Shown here in pieces: positions 1-9,878 of a DNA stretch of 64,000 nt (its first letter is position 1; each line of letters starts with the position of its first letter). The position numbers were made by a program, and so were the translations under genes. The stretch covers positions 558,001-622,000 of the forward strand of contig NZ_FOCZ01000004.1 of NCBI RefSeq assembly GCF_900110245.1, read 5' to 3'. The notes beneath the pieces are model-generated. The model was not told the DNA's origin, did no database searches, and saw nothing but the letters and a program-made list of their open reading frames with translations. The stretch comes from Niastella yeongjuensis. GTDB taxonomy: Bacteria; Bacteroidota; Bacteroidia; Chitinophagales; Chitinophagaceae.

Positions 1-1192
1 GATTCAGCAGGCTGGTATCACCCGGTCCGGGAAATTCATGGCTGCCCGGACCCGCCTTTCCAAATAGTTTGTACACCGGTTCTGCTGCCTGGGCCGACAG
101 GTACTCCCCTTTCGGGTCCGACCAGAAATCGGTATTTCCTGTTTGTAACAACAAGGGCCTTGGTGCTATCAGGGACACCAGCATGTGCGCATCCATAGGC
201 AACTGGTCTATGCGATTGCTATAGTCGTGATAATTGGTAGCAAACTGGTATAAATAACGGGTAGGATCTGTAATATGCCCGATGGTTTCGCCATAGTTCC
301 GGCGGCTCAATGCAGCACCACCCTCTCCGGAGATGCTGGCAATGACCATGGCAAACCGCTGGTCCTGCGCGCCCGTCCACAAGGCAGTTTTACCGAGGCG
401 GGATGCTCCTGTAACCGCGATCTTTTTGGCATTGATATCCTTATCAGTCTCAAAATAATCCATCGCGCGGCTTAAGCCCCATGCCCAGGCGGCAATAGCG
501 CCCCATTCATCGGGGGCTGGCTTTTCTTTACCACCTAAATATTGAGACCGGATGCCATACGGCAGCCCACCGGCAAAATCAGGTTCTATATCACCATAAT
601 ACACCAGCGCTACCCCAATGCCATTGCTGATGAATTTCTCCACATCAAACTTTCTGAAAGCTGTTTGCGTGGCTGGCACTTTCTTGCCATCCCGCGACCA
701 CATCATCCCTTTTTTTACACCTGAATCAGCAACAGAGAGTGAATTAGGCACAAAAGAAATATCGAGCAGCAAGGGAACCGGCTTCGGCGCATTAGCCGGT
801 AAATAGATCAGCACATCCATTTTATGGTCCGACGTATCCTTGGTAAAATAAACCGTCACCTGTTTTCGTATAGCCGTACCATTAAACACCGGTGTACCTT
901 TATCAAACACATTAAACTTCATATCAGCCGGTTTGCCAGGCGCCTTTCCAAACTGGATCTCCTGGTACATTTTAAAGATCTCCGGTCTGCGTTTTTTTAC
1001 CCACATATCGGCACTGGTTACCTTTTTACCATTGTTCAACGTCAACGGATCGGGTAATATATACGTACCTACTTTGTCTTCTTTATAATTCACCGGAATA
1101 CCAGCTACTGTATCGGGAGGTTTCTGTTGACCGTAAACTATACTATGTACTGCTGCTATTGCAATCGTTAAAAAGAGGTGCCTTTTGTTCAT
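1..1192 (-). CDS. CE15-type glucuronoyl esterase / acetyl-xylan-esterase-like hydrolase (3' end beyond window)
   Basis: An open frame runs leftward from an ATG at 1192 to the window edge, about 397 residues, with no stop. It begins with a signal peptide (MNKRHLFLTIAIAAVHSIVYG), so the enzyme is exported. Near residue 270 it reads GASRLGKTALWTGAQDQRF, the nucleophile-serine motif of carbohydrate esterase family 15, followed by SGEGGAALSRRNYGE, where the family has its acidic residue, and then DFWSDPKGEYL, also typical of CE15. The catalytic histidine should lie in the missing C-terminus. CE15 enzymes cleave ester links between glucuronic acid and lignin alcohols; bacterial members are broad. 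It is the last gene of the SusC-SusD-GH106 operon, separated from GH106 by a 171-base spacer of heptad repeats. The family call is by motif only. Confidence 0.8.
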   Translation of the reverse strand, partial: MNKRHLFLTIAIAAVHSIVYGQQKPPDTVAGIPVNYKEDKVGTYILPDPLTLNNGKKVTSADMWVKKRRPEIFKMYQEIQFGKAPGKPADMKFNVFDKGTPVFNGTAIRKQVTVYFTKDTSDHKMDVLIYLPANAPKPVPLLLDISFVPNSLSVADSGVKKGMMWSRDGKKVPATQTAFRKFDVEKFISNGIGVALVYYGDIEPDFAGGLPYGIRSQYLGGKEKPAPDEWGAIAAWAWGLSRAMDYFETDKDINAKKIAVTGASRLGKTALWTGAQDQRFAMVIASISGEGGAALSRRNYGETIGHITDPTRYLYQFATNYHDYSNRIDQLPMDAHMLVSLIAPRPLLLQTGNTDFWSDPKGEYLSAQAAEPVYKLFGKAGPGSHEFPGPGDTSLLN

Positions 1193-1198
1193 ATGTTA

Positions 1199-1373
1199 CA
1201 AGTTCAAAGTTTTAAGTTCAAAGTTTAAAGTTGAATGTTTAACGTTTTAAGTTGTTGCTTCCGGTTGCTAAGTTTAAGTACGAGTTTGTTAGCTTTTGAG
1301 TTTTGGCTTTCAACTTAAAACTTTCAACTTTAAACTATATTCCTATTGCCTATTACCCATTGCCTATTGCCTT
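1199..1373. repeat. Inverted pair of degenerate 7-base tandem repeats
   Basis: From 1203 the sequence reads in 7-base steps as caaagtt, ttaagtt, caaagtt, taaagtt, gaatgtt, taacgtt, ttaagtt. From about 1311 the opposite sense appears as caactta, aaacttt, caacttt, aaactat, then attccta, ttgccta, ttaccca, ttgccta, ttgcctt. The two arms are roughly complementary, so a transcript would fold into a long hairpin. The stop codon of the GH106 gene lies inside the last unit. It may act as a transcription or mRNA-stability boundary between GH106 and the esterase (inference). Confidence 0.8.
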
Positions 1374-4300
1374 TTCAATGTCACCGGCCCCAATAACCCC
1401 GAAGGAGTCAACTCATATCCCCTTCTCCCAAACGGCATAGGATACGATGACAGTACTTTATGTTCCGGATGGTCCCGGTCGCCGGCCAGTCTGTTTGTCC
1501 ACTCATTGGTAACTTTTATTTCCAGCTTGTTGCTACCGGCTTTAACTGCCTTGGTGATATCTACCAGGAAAGGTGCTTTCCACAGGAAGTCGACCCGGGT
1601 GCCATTTACATAAACTTCGGCCATATCTTTTACGGTGCCCAGGTCAAGGATAATTTGTTGTTTCGGTGTCAGCCACTCCTTTTTCACTTCCATGACCTTT
1701 GTGTAGGTACAAGTTCCGGAAAAATATTTAACTCCCTCTTCCTTATTTTCAGTTAATGATAGCAGTTGTGGCAATTGGATGGAGGCAGGCGCTCCCATGT
1801 CTTTAGGGAAACTTACCTGCCACGCCCCCTTCAGTTCACTCAATGGCAGGTATTGCTTTTGTGTCGCTGTATGTGCAACCTGCGAGGTGTTGTTACCAAA
1901 CACTACAAACACGGCTTCATTTTCCAGCAAAGGAAGATCTACCCGGGTTGCTGCACTGTCTATCTTATAGTTTGCTGGTTCCATCACGCCACCATCGGCC
2001 CGCCATAACTCCACCTCTTTTCCGGTTACCTGAAAACGGCCGGTTACTGCAATGGGCGCATTGGTGCGGTTCACTACATAATAGATCTCGGTATTCCCAT
2101 CGCGGCGATGGATCCAGGCAAGTTTGTCATTGCCGTAATTAAAATCAACATCTTTTGCAACACTTGCTTCCGCCAGTACTTCATCGAGTGGCACACCCCA
2201 TGCCAGCTTTCCTTTTCCATAAGAACGCCGGGTGCGGCTTACTCCATCCAGGTCGCCCCAGAGTTCTGCAGCCAGTTCTTTTACGTCCTCATCTGCAGCG
2301 GCCAGACTGGGCGATTGTTCAGGCTTAGGCCCTACTACTATAGCGCCACCGGCCACCAGCTCCTTTATTTTTTTGAGCATCGGCAAACTCATTTGTTCAG
2401 TCTGGGGAAGCACCAGGATGGCATACTGCATACCATCGGGCAGCACCAGCTTTCCCTGTTGATCAACCGACATCAAATTCAACAACACATCAGCATTTAT
2501 ATAATCAAACTGATAACCCTTTGGTGTAGCCGGTTGCAAGCCGCCGCCCCAGAATGGCATGGTAGAAGGCGCTCCTTCGTTCAACAGGTAAGCGATGTCT
2601 GCCACATACCTGCCTTTTTGCAACATAAATGAATTCCGGGCAAAATAGGTAGTCAATGGCTTTACATGTTCGGCCCAGGTTATGTTGCGGTGGATATGCG
2701 TACCTACCATAACGTTACCTGGTTTTGTATCCAACGGCTGATGGGCCGAGGTATGAAATACCAGCCGGTTCACACCCTGGGTAAACCAGTAATCAGCAAT
2801 GCGCTGAAGTGTTTGCGGCGATTCATAATTTCCACCGGTAAACGATTCTGCCGCTACCAGGTTTTGTCCATATACATGCGACGCGGAAGCAGCGCCGCGT
2901 ACATCTTCATAATACATAGAAGAGGGATGCAGATCGCGCACCCAGAATTCGCCCATGGGTATATCTACATACTTTTTGTTCAGCAAGGCATCTTCTATCG
3001 ATTCCAGTGATACCCCGCCTGCTTCTGAATATGTTTTAAGCCCCTGTTGGTGCAGAAAATCAGTCACCACGCCATAATGGTTTTGAGCGATCAGGTCAAC
3101 CAGTGTACGGCGGAAGTCCCACAGAAAACGATCACTCTTACTTCCATCACCGATCACTCTACCGGCCAAGGCAGGTAAATAAGGAAGGATGTCATAACCG
3201 CGGCGTTTTTTAAATTCACTGGGCATAATGTCTGTCCAGTTTTGAATACCGGCTTCCCAGCTGTCCATCATGAAATACTGCAACCGCTTTCCATATAAAT
3301 CTCCCAGCGATTTCATCAACGGACCGGTATACCCTTTCATATATTCGGTTACATGTTGGGAATTCATCTTGTCTACTTCATACCCCAGGGCTGCAGGTAC
3401 TGCCGGACGGTTCTTTGCTCCGGTGAGTGCATAACCAAAACGCATGATGGTCCATTTGCCGGCAGCAGGCGTCCAGTTCAACGTACCATCGGCACTCATC
3501 TTACTGGTAAGATCTACCACAGTAGCCGGATCTATGGCAGACGCTTTTGACGTGGCCGGCGTTGCAACCCCGCTGTATTCAAACAAAAAATTGAACCCGG
3601 CTTTATCTTCCCAGCGATTGATGCGGGCGCCGGCGTGCAATTGTATTTCACTAAAAGTATAAGCAGTATCGGGTGTGGTGGCCTCGGAGATCACATCCGC
3701 CGGTCTTGGCGGCACATTGGTACACTCGATGCGATAGTATTTAGCAGTCCATTCCGGGAAGGTGTAGGTCCTTATATTGCCACCCCGGTAACCCGACTTA
3801 CCGGGAATGGCAACAAGGGTCCTGAAATGAACGCCATCATCACTGGCCAGCACGCGGCCAAATGGAACGCCCCGGCGACCTGCTATAGTAATTGCTTTCG
3901 CCCGGAATGGTTGTTGATAACTGAGCTGTACCCACGCATTTTTACCAACTCCGCCCGATTGCAGGTTGATGCCTGTCAGGAGATCATTATCCAGTAACTT
4001 GTCAGCATCTTCGTTTCCATTACTACTCGTTACCTGCGGTTTGTTGTTATCGCTTTCATCGGCAGGCTCGGGAAAGGCAATGACGGCCACATCCCGGTAA
4101 AACCCATTTGACTTTTCATTATTATTAGCGATCAACGGTCCTGGCCCTTCAGCGGATGGCGGCGTTGGCAGTTTGCCTGTAAATGGTTTTGCGCCTTCGG
4201 CGGAGGTAACACTCCACACCAGTTTCTTCATGGCCTGTTCGGGTTTTACCCAGGGGCCACCGGTTAAACTCCAGCCGGGAGAACTGAAGATCGACATTTC

Positions 4301-4645
4301 CAAACCCAGTCTGTCTGCTTCCGCGGCGGCATGATGTACGGCATCGAGCCACTGGGGGGAACCAAACACAACGGTATCCTTTACCGTTTGGCCACTGCCA
4401 CTGTTTACATCTGCCAGCTGAAACCCGGCTATGCCAGAACGTTTCATCCATTCCAGGTCTTTGGTAATTCCTTCTTTTGTAACGTTGCTTTTTGTCCAGT
4501 GCCACCAGGTACGCGGCCAGGCTGAAGTGGGCGGATTTTTAAAACCCGCCCGTAATGAATCCAGGTTTTGCCCAACGGCCCCTGAATATAAAAAGGATAA
4601 AAGCACGAATAATTTAAAACAGGTTGATTGCAGGATTGATTTCAT
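1364..4645 (-). CDS. GH106-type alpha-L-rhamnosidase, secreted
   Basis: A protein of 1093 residues from ATG 4645; a TTG six bases upstream is possible, but ATG follows an AGAGG-like stretch. A signal peptide covers about residues 1-26. The N-terminal block with PRTWWHWTKSNVTKEGITKD, then LEMSIFSSPGWSLTGGPWV and PEQAMKKLVWSV, is characteristic of glycoside hydrolase family 106. The C-terminal 150 residues resemble a GH2-type sugar-binding jelly roll (VYVNGTRVDFLWKAPFLVDIT). Length fits the family (about 900-1150). GH106 enzymes remove terminal L-rhamnose from pectic rhamnogalacturonans and arabinogalactans. It lies 31 bases downstream of susD, in one operon with the SusC/SusD transporter, and probably acts in the periplasm or at the surface. 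Confidence 0.85.
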   Translation of the reverse strand: MKSILQSTCFKLFVLLSFLYSGAVGQNLDSLRAGFKNPPTSAWPRTWWHWTKSNVTKEGITKDLEWMKRSGIAGFQLADVNSGSGQTVKDTVVFGSPQWLDAVHHAAAEADRLGLEMSIFSSPGWSLTGGPWVKPEQAMKKLVWSVTSAEGAKPFTGKLPTPPSAEGPGPLIANNNEKSNGFYRDVAVIAFPEPADESDNNKPQVTSSNGNEDADKLLDNDLLTGINLQSGGVGKNAWVQLSYQQPFRAKAITIAGRRGVPFGRVLASDDGVHFRTLVAIPGKSGYRGGNIRTYTFPEWTAKYYRIECTNVPPRPADVISEATTPDTAYTFSEIQLHAGARINRWEDKAGFNFLFEYSGVATPATSKASAIDPATVVDLTSKMSADGTLNWTPAAGKWTIMRFGYALTGAKNRPAVPAALGYEVDKMNSQHVTEYMKGYTGPLMKSLGDLYGKRLQYFMMDSWEAGIQNWTDIMPSEFKKRRGYDILPYLPALAGRVIGDGSKSDRFLWDFRRTLVDLIAQNHYGVVTDFLHQQGLKTYSEAGGVSLESIEDALLNKKYVDIPMGEFWVRDLHPSSMYYEDVRGAASASHVYGQNLVAAESFTGGNYESPQTLQRIADYWFTQGVNRLVFHTSAHQPLDTKPGNVMVGTHIHRNITWAEHVKPLTTYFARNSFMLQKGRYVADIAYLLNEGAPSTMPFWGGGLQPATPKGYQFDYINADVLLNLMSVDQQGKLVLPDGMQYAILVLPQTEQMSLPMLKKIKELVAGGAIVVGPKPEQSPSLAAADEDVKELAAELWGDLDGVSRTRRSYGKGKLAWGVPLDEVLAEASVAKDVDFNYGNDKLAWIHRRDGNTEIYYVVNRTNAPIAVTGRFQVTGKEVELWRADGGVMEPANYKIDSAATRVDLPLLENEAVFVVFGNNTSQVAHTATQKQYLPLSELKGAWQVSFPKDMGAPASIQLPQLLSLTENKEEGVKYFSGTCTYTKVMEVKKEWLTPKQQIILDLGTVKDMAEVYVNGTRVDFLWKAPFLVDITKAVKAGSNKLEIKVTNEWTNRLAGDRDHPEHKVLSSYPMPFGRRGYELTPSGLLGPVTLKRQ

Positions 4646-4676
4646 CGGCAAACGTTTTCCTCTTTATGCGGGTGTA

Positions 4677-6155
4677 TTAATAATTGGGATTTTGTAAGAT
4701 CTTGTCCGGATTCAGGTTTACCTGATAGCGTGGTATCGGGAAAACCAATTCATCGGGTGTAACCTTGTTGCCGCTGCCTATTTCATCGTTAGACCAGTTG
4801 CCGGCAAAATGCGCATTCATTACATCGATGAGTTTGTTCGTACGCAACAGATCGAACCAGCGATGTCCTTCACAAAACAATTCCAGCCTGCGTTCCTGTT
4901 GTATGGCCGTACGTAGTGCTGCCTGGTCGGCTGCCAATGCGGGGTCAGTGATGAGCCCAGCCCTGTCGCGTACTGCTTTCAGGAATAAAAAGGCATTGCC
5001 TGTTTGTCCTGTTTCATTCTGGGTTTCGGCATACATCAAATTTACGTCGGCATAGCGCAACACGATCCAGTCGTTCCCTGCATCTACGGTAGTGGTCATA
5101 CCATTGTCGTAATATTTCATAGTGAAGATATAATTGCGTCGGGAGCCGGTCAGTTGTTTGATCATACTTCTGCGGGCATCTGTTGCAACGAACTGGTTGT
5201 TCAGATCTTCCGTCATCAAAAAAGTACCGGTACCTCTTTTCAGCACCCCGGTGCCAATGTCTTCATTGGCCATGGCGCCATTCACAAAAGGATTGCCCTG
5301 CGAGGGGGTATAACCACGTGCATACTGAACCGCAAAGATCACCTCCGCATTATTGGGTTTGGCCGCATCAAATACATCGGCGTAACTGGGCAGTAGGTGG
5401 TATTGATTGGCACCGGCGCCAGCTGGTGCATCGATCACCTCTTTTAGTTTTTTATCGGCATCTGCCGGCTTTTGTAAAGTAAGGTACACTTTTGCCAGCA
5501 ATGCTTTTGCCGCCCAACGCGTAGCGCGCCCTATGTCCTGGTTAATAGCATATCTGGCAGGCAATCCTTCTGCGGCCTGCAGATCGGCCACCACCTGGTC
5601 GTACACCTTGTTTTTTGCTTCTCTTGAATACGACAGGGCCTCTTCCGGCGTTTTTATATCATTCAACACCAGGGGCACATCACCATAAATACGAACGAGG
5701 TTAAAATACATCAATGCCCGCAGGAACTTTGCCTCGTTGCTGTATTGCGCTTTCGACGAATCAGACATCGGAACCTTATCAACATTATCAAGCACCAGGT
5801 TGCACCGGTTAATGGTGGCATAGGAAAAATTCCAGAAATCATTTACCAGGCCGTTGTCCGACACCACATTCGATTCATTGATGGTTATATGATTGGTGGA
5901 GTTGTTGAATTTACTGTTGTATACATCATCGGAAGCCAGGTCGCCAAACGCGAAATAATTCAGGTAGGTGTTCCGCAGGCTGAAGTAAGCATCGTTCACC
6001 ACCTGTTTTACGCTCACCTCATCACTGAAGAACGTATTCTCGATGGGCTGGTCAGTCGGCAGCCGGTCGAAATATTCTTTGCTACAGGAACTGGCTGTTA
6101 CAATCAGGCAGCAGGAAAAAACAATCGTTGCTGATTTAAGCTTTATAAGTTGCAT
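4677..6155 (-). CDS. susD: SusD/RagB family surface glycan-binding lipoprotein
   Basis: A protein of 492 residues. The N-terminus is a lipoprotein signal with lipobox TASSC (Cys24), so it is anchored in the outer membrane. It then has the SusD start (FDRLPTDQPIENTFF), TPR-like helical segments (EAKFLRALMYFNLVRIYGDVPLV near residue 145, split by family wording) and the conserved end (RRLELFCEGHRWFDLLR near 420, then a PIPRYQVNLNP tail). SusD proteins bind oligosaccharides and form the lid of the SusC channel. The gene starts 10 bases after the susC stop. It defines the left-arm polysaccharide-utilization operon together with GH106 and the CE15 esterase. Confidence 0.95.
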   Translation of the reverse strand: MQLIKLKSATIVFSCCLIVTASSCSKEYFDRLPTDQPIENTFFSDEVSVKQVVNDAYFSLRNTYLNYFAFGDLASDDVYNSKFNNSTNHITINESNVVSDNGLVNDFWNFSYATINRCNLVLDNVDKVPMSDSSKAQYSNEAKFLRALMYFNLVRIYGDVPLVLNDIKTPEEALSYSREAKNKVYDQVVADLQAAEGLPARYAINQDIGRATRWAAKALLAKVYLTLQKPADADKKLKEVIDAPAGAGANQYHLLPSYADVFDAAKPNNAEVIFAVQYARGYTPSQGNPFVNGAMANEDIGTGVLKRGTGTFLMTEDLNNQFVATDARRSMIKQLTGSRRNYIFTMKYYDNGMTTTVDAGNDWIVLRYADVNLMYAETQNETGQTGNAFLFLKAVRDRAGLITDPALAADQAALRTAIQQERRLELFCEGHRWFDLLRTNKLIDVMNAHFAGNWSNDEIGSGNKVTPDELVFPIPRYQVNLNPDKILQNPNY

Positions 6156-6165
6156 AGTAGTTTTC

Positions 6166-9100
6166 TTAAAATGTTAAGTTTACACCCACTGAAATGTTTC
6201 TTGCCAATGGGTAAGTACCCGTTTCCACCCCATTATTGGTAGCATTGTCGCCACCGCCATTTCCCTGCGGGTTACCAAAACCTTTGAATTTTGTGAACGT
6301 ATAAATGTTCTGTCCGGTAACATAGGCGCGTACCCGTTGCAGCTTTAATTTATTCAACAGTTTTGCGGGTACATTGTAACCGAATGTAACGTTGCGGATA
6401 CGCAGAAAATCGCCATCAGCCAGGTAACGGGTATTGGCTGAAATGTCGGATGACAGGTTCAGGGTACCCGCGCGGTGGTAACGGCCGTTACCGGGATCCG
6501 TAGCCGATTTCCAACGGCCCATCGATTCTTTGGAACCATTCTCCAGCCACCTGCTTAAACTCAGCGGCAGTTCCTGGCTTCTGTACACTTCTGCTCCATA
6601 AGAACCATCGAGCAAAATATCGAGACTGAAGTTTTTATAAGAAAAATTGTTCCCCAACCCAAAGATGAAATCAGGCTGATAATTTCCTACATATGTTTGA
6701 TCATTCGCATTGATCACGCCATCGGGCACCACGTCTTTGTAACGCAGGTCCCCTACTCCCTGCGAACCCAGCTTGGGATATTTATTCAGGTCCTCAGGCG
6801 TATTAAACGTACCTTCTACCACATACATATACAGATCGCCCATAGGCCGGCCTACATAATTCCGTACCACCCCCTGGTTATTCAATTGCGTTTGCCTGTT
6901 AGCCAGGCTTACGATGGTATTGCGGTTAAAGGAGATGTTGAAATTCGTATTCCATTTGAAAGCCCGAACAATGTTAGCCGTATTCAATGTCACTTCCAAC
7001 CCGCGGTTGCGTACATTACCTACGTTTTGAATAACAGAGGTAGCGCGGCCATTGATACTGGGCAGGTCCATGTTCAGGATGATATTACTGTTCCTGTTAT
7101 AAAAATCGATGGCCAGATCGATCCTGTTTTTGATGAGACCCACATCCAATCCCACATCAACCTGCCTGTTCTTCTCCCAACCCAGATCGGGATTGGAAAA
7201 ACCACCAGGGCGAAAACCTACTACCTGCGCATCGCTACTGCCGAAATTATAATACTCGCGTTGCATGGTAGTGATCCAGGGATAATAACCAGGCACCTGG
7301 TCGTTACCGGTCTCCCCATAACTGGCCCTTAATTTCAACATGGAAATAGCAGGGATGGCTTCCATAAAGGATTCATCACTGATGTTCCAGCCGGCAGATA
7401 CAGAAGGGAAAACACCGGCGCGGTTATTGGGCCCGAAACGGCTGGAGCGGTCGCGGCGCAGGGAGGCAGAAAACAGGTACTTGCTGTTCAACGTATAGTT
7501 GATACGGCCAAACACCGCATCAAATACATATTCCTTTTTTTCTGTACTGCCCTGGGTGAGTACTGCCCCACCGACGTTTTTGACGTTATTATTTACAAAG
7601 GCAACAGGATTGTCTTTATCGGTCCTGGGTTCTACCGTTACATAAAAATCATTTTGCCGGGCTACATCATATCCGAGCAAAGCAGTAATATGATGCGCAT
7701 CGCCCAGAGAAAAATTATAGGTGGCGGTATTTGACCAGTACCAGTTGAAATTAGTGGTGTTGTTCCTTTTTGCTTTTATCTGGGCCAGGTTGGGCGTGGA
7801 GATATTTCCGGTATTGCCATTACCTCTTGCCAGGAACGGTTCTACAAACCATTCTTCTTTTTCCGATACAAGCCCCACATTGAAAGTGGAATTCAACGTT
7901 AGTCCTTTTATGGGTTTGTATTCTATATAAGCATTGCCTGTTTGCCGGAAGGTATAAAAGTAATCTTTGTTGGCATCCAGTTTTACGAGTGGGTTCGACA
8001 GTTCATCATTGAAAATGGTTTTCATTTCCGGGTCCTGGGTGATTACAAAATAATCTCCGTTATCCCGCCATACCGGTAAAATCGGCGGCATGGTCAATGC
8101 TTCAGCCAGTATACCATCTACGCCAGTGGAAGTGTTACCACCCGTTGTTTGCTGCACCCGCCGCTGGGTGTACGATGGCTGCACGTTCATGCCCACCTTT
8201 ATATTATTGGTAACTTTCGCATCAAAGCTGGCCCGGATGTTATAGCGCTTCATAAAGGTATTTTTCAGAATACCCTGCTGGTCCATAAACGCACCGGAGA
8301 TCGAGAATTGCGCTTTATCCGTTCCGCCTCTTGCACTGATCTGGTAATTTTGAAAAGGCGCTGAGCGAAAGATCACATCCTGCCAGTCGGTATTGGCCCA
8401 ACGTTCGGGTGAATTTAAAAATGCAGGTATGGGTTTGTTCTGATAGGTCAATCCTTCTTTTGCCATATCAACAAACTCCTGTGCATTCATGAGATCGTAT
8501 TTCTTCATCACCGTTTCAAAACCTGTAACAAGGTCCATATTGAATTGTGTTTTACCTGATCTGCCTTTTTTGGTGGTCACCATAATAACACCGTTACCCG
8601 CCCTTGAGCCATAAATAGCAGCGGAGGCGGCATCTTTCAGGATTTCCACACTCTCGATGTCTTGTGGGGAGATGGCATTCATCAACGAGGCATCACTGGT
8701 AGGATAACCATCTATTACATATAAAGGACCATTGCCACTGGTAATAGAACCATTACCTCTTATGCGCACAACCGGTGGATCGCCGGGTGCGCCGCTGGTT
8801 TGTTGCAGGAACACACCCGATACCTGACCTACCAATGCCTGGGTAGGATTGGCTACCGGCAGATCAGCCAGCTTTTCTCCTTTTACAGAAGCGATGGCCG
8901 TGGTTACATTTCTTTTTGTTTGTGTACCATATCCTACTACGATCACTTCATTCAGGCCCGATACTTTTCTGGTAAGTGTTGCGATCAAATTATTCTCCGC
9001 CGTAACTTTTATCTCTTTGGTAGTAAAGCCTGCTGAAGAAACCACCAGCCAGGCACCCACTTCCGCATCGATGGTAAAATTACCTTCTTCATCGGTCATG

Positions 9101-9657
9101 GTGCCGGCCTCTTTTCCTTTTATTACCACATTAGCGCCCGACACCGGGCTGCCCTGGTCGTCGAGCACGCGGCCTTTTATGGGGTTGAACACGGGGTTAA
9201 CCTCTTTTTCAGCAGTACCAGGCAATGCAGCGGGCATTACCTGTATGGGCGCTGCCTTTTCAGACACCATAATGGTTTTTCCTTCCATAACGAACCGGAA
9301 TGGCTGGCCTTCGAAACACTTTGATAGAAAGGATTGCAGGGGCATCCCCTTGGCATTGATGGTAACCGGTTTGGCCTTCTTCAGGGCGCTATAATTATAA
9401 AATACAACATAGCCTGTTTGCTTTTCAATGGAGCTGAAGACATCTACCAGCGGAAGGTCTTTCCCGCTTAAGGTAATGGTTTGAGAGATCCCATTCGCAC
9501 TTATCCGCAGGCAGGCAAGCAACAGTAAGATCGTTAGTTTCATAATCAGCAGCGGTTTGATTCTACACCGAAGCGGTGTTGCCGCTCTTACCGCTATAGC
9601 AACATGCGGCGAGTTGGGCAATACAATCGTTCGGTTACAAATAGCTTTTAATTGCAT
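6166..9657 (-). CDS. susC: SusC/RagA TonB-dependent outer-membrane transporter with STN signalling domain
   Basis: A protein of 1163 residues. A 38-residue extension precedes the evident signal sequence MKLTILLLLACLRISANG; the first ATG is kept because this extension is common in Chitinophaga-type SusC proteins, but the start could be ATG 9543. An STN domain follows (ITLSGKDLPLVDVFSSIEKQ to about residue 130), then a carboxypeptidase-regulatory-like beta sandwich (KGRVLDDQGSPVSGANVVIK, about 162-240), the plug (VIVVGYGTQTKRNVTTAIAS onward, with VLKDAASAAIYGSRAGNGVI) and a barrel ending in phenylalanine. The STN domain normally contacts a FecR anti-sigma, matching the sigma/FecR genes next door. 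It would import rhamnose- or uronate-containing oligosaccharides (inference). Confidence 0.95.
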   Translation of the reverse strand: MQLKAICNRTIVLPNSPHVAIAVRAATPLRCRIKPLLIMKLTILLLLACLRISANGISQTITLSGKDLPLVDVFSSIEKQTGYVVFYNYSALKKAKPVTINAKGMPLQSFLSKCFEGQPFRFVMEGKTIMVSEKAAPIQVMPAALPGTAEKEVNPVFNPIKGRVLDDQGSPVSGANVVIKGKEAGTMTDEEGNFTIDAEVGAWLVVSSAGFTTKEIKVTAENNLIATLTRKVSGLNEVIVVGYGTQTKRNVTTAIASVKGEKLADLPVANPTQALVGQVSGVFLQQTSGAPGDPPVVRIRGNGSITSGNGPLYVIDGYPTSDASLMNAISPQDIESVEILKDAASAAIYGSRAGNGVIMVTTKKGRSGKTQFNMDLVTGFETVMKKYDLMNAQEFVDMAKEGLTYQNKPIPAFLNSPERWANTDWQDVIFRSAPFQNYQISARGGTDKAQFSISGAFMDQQGILKNTFMKRYNIRASFDAKVTNNIKVGMNVQPSYTQRRVQQTTGGNTSTGVDGILAEALTMPPILPVWRDNGDYFVITQDPEMKTIFNDELSNPLVKLDANKDYFYTFRQTGNAYIEYKPIKGLTLNSTFNVGLVSEKEEWFVEPFLARGNGNTGNISTPNLAQIKAKRNNTTNFNWYWSNTATYNFSLGDAHHITALLGYDVARQNDFYVTVEPRTDKDNPVAFVNNNVKNVGGAVLTQGSTEKKEYVFDAVFGRINYTLNSKYLFSASLRRDRSSRFGPNNRAGVFPSVSAGWNISDESFMEAIPAISMLKLRASYGETGNDQVPGYYPWITTMQREYYNFGSSDAQVVGFRPGGFSNPDLGWEKNRQVDVGLDVGLIKNRIDLAIDFYNRNSNIILNMDLPSINGRATSVIQNVGNVRNRGLEVTLNTANIVRAFKWNTNFNISFNRNTIVSLANRQTQLNNQGVVRNYVGRPMGDLYMYVVEGTFNTPEDLNKYPKLGSQGVGDLRYKDVVPDGVINANDQTYVGNYQPDFIFGLGNNFSYKNFSLDILLDGSYGAEVYRSQELPLSLSRWLENGSKESMGRWKSATDPGNGRYHRAGTLNLSSDISANTRYLADGDFLRIRNVTFGYNVPAKLLNKLKLQRVRAYVTGQNIYTFTKFKGFGNPQGNGGGDNATNNGVETGTYPLARNISVGVNLTF

Positions 9658-9706
9658 ACTTTTGTAACAGTTGTGGGTTAATGAATATATATGTCTCGCA
9701 GACTAA

Positions 9707-9776
9707 ATAAGCGTTAGCCCTTACATGACCGCCTCGCGCCAACGGGGCGGTTTGTTTTTCAGCTAACCCTGTAATT
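9707..9776. promoter_or_regulatory. Nested hairpins in the susC / ECF-sigma spacer
   Basis: Within the 221-base spacer an inner stem ACCGCC...GGCGGT (about 9729-9752, extendable by a wobble pair) is enclosed by a second inverted repeat GTTAGC...GCTAAC (about 9712 and 9763). A T-rich run follows the inner stem on the plus strand, but no plus-strand gene precedes it. The minus-strand reading has no T-run, so it does not look like a plain terminator for the sigma gene. It could be a leader structure of the susC mRNA. Confidence 0.4.
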
Positions 9777-9878
9777 CAATAAAGACTGTTACAAATAAGT
9801 TTATGGCTAATGATGTAAAAAAAATATTTTGCGTTGCGTAGACAATTAAAAGGCGTGCTGTATTTGTGAAGGAAAGTA

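Noticed and set aside
1296-1613. Plus-strand frame starting in the heptad spacer
   Set aside because: Its first part is repeat sequence and the rest is antisense to the GH106 C-terminus.
6697-7332. Plus-strand open frame of 211 codons within the left susC
   Set aside because: It lies fully inside a clear SusC gene on the other strand, has no family motif, and is a by-product of codon usage.
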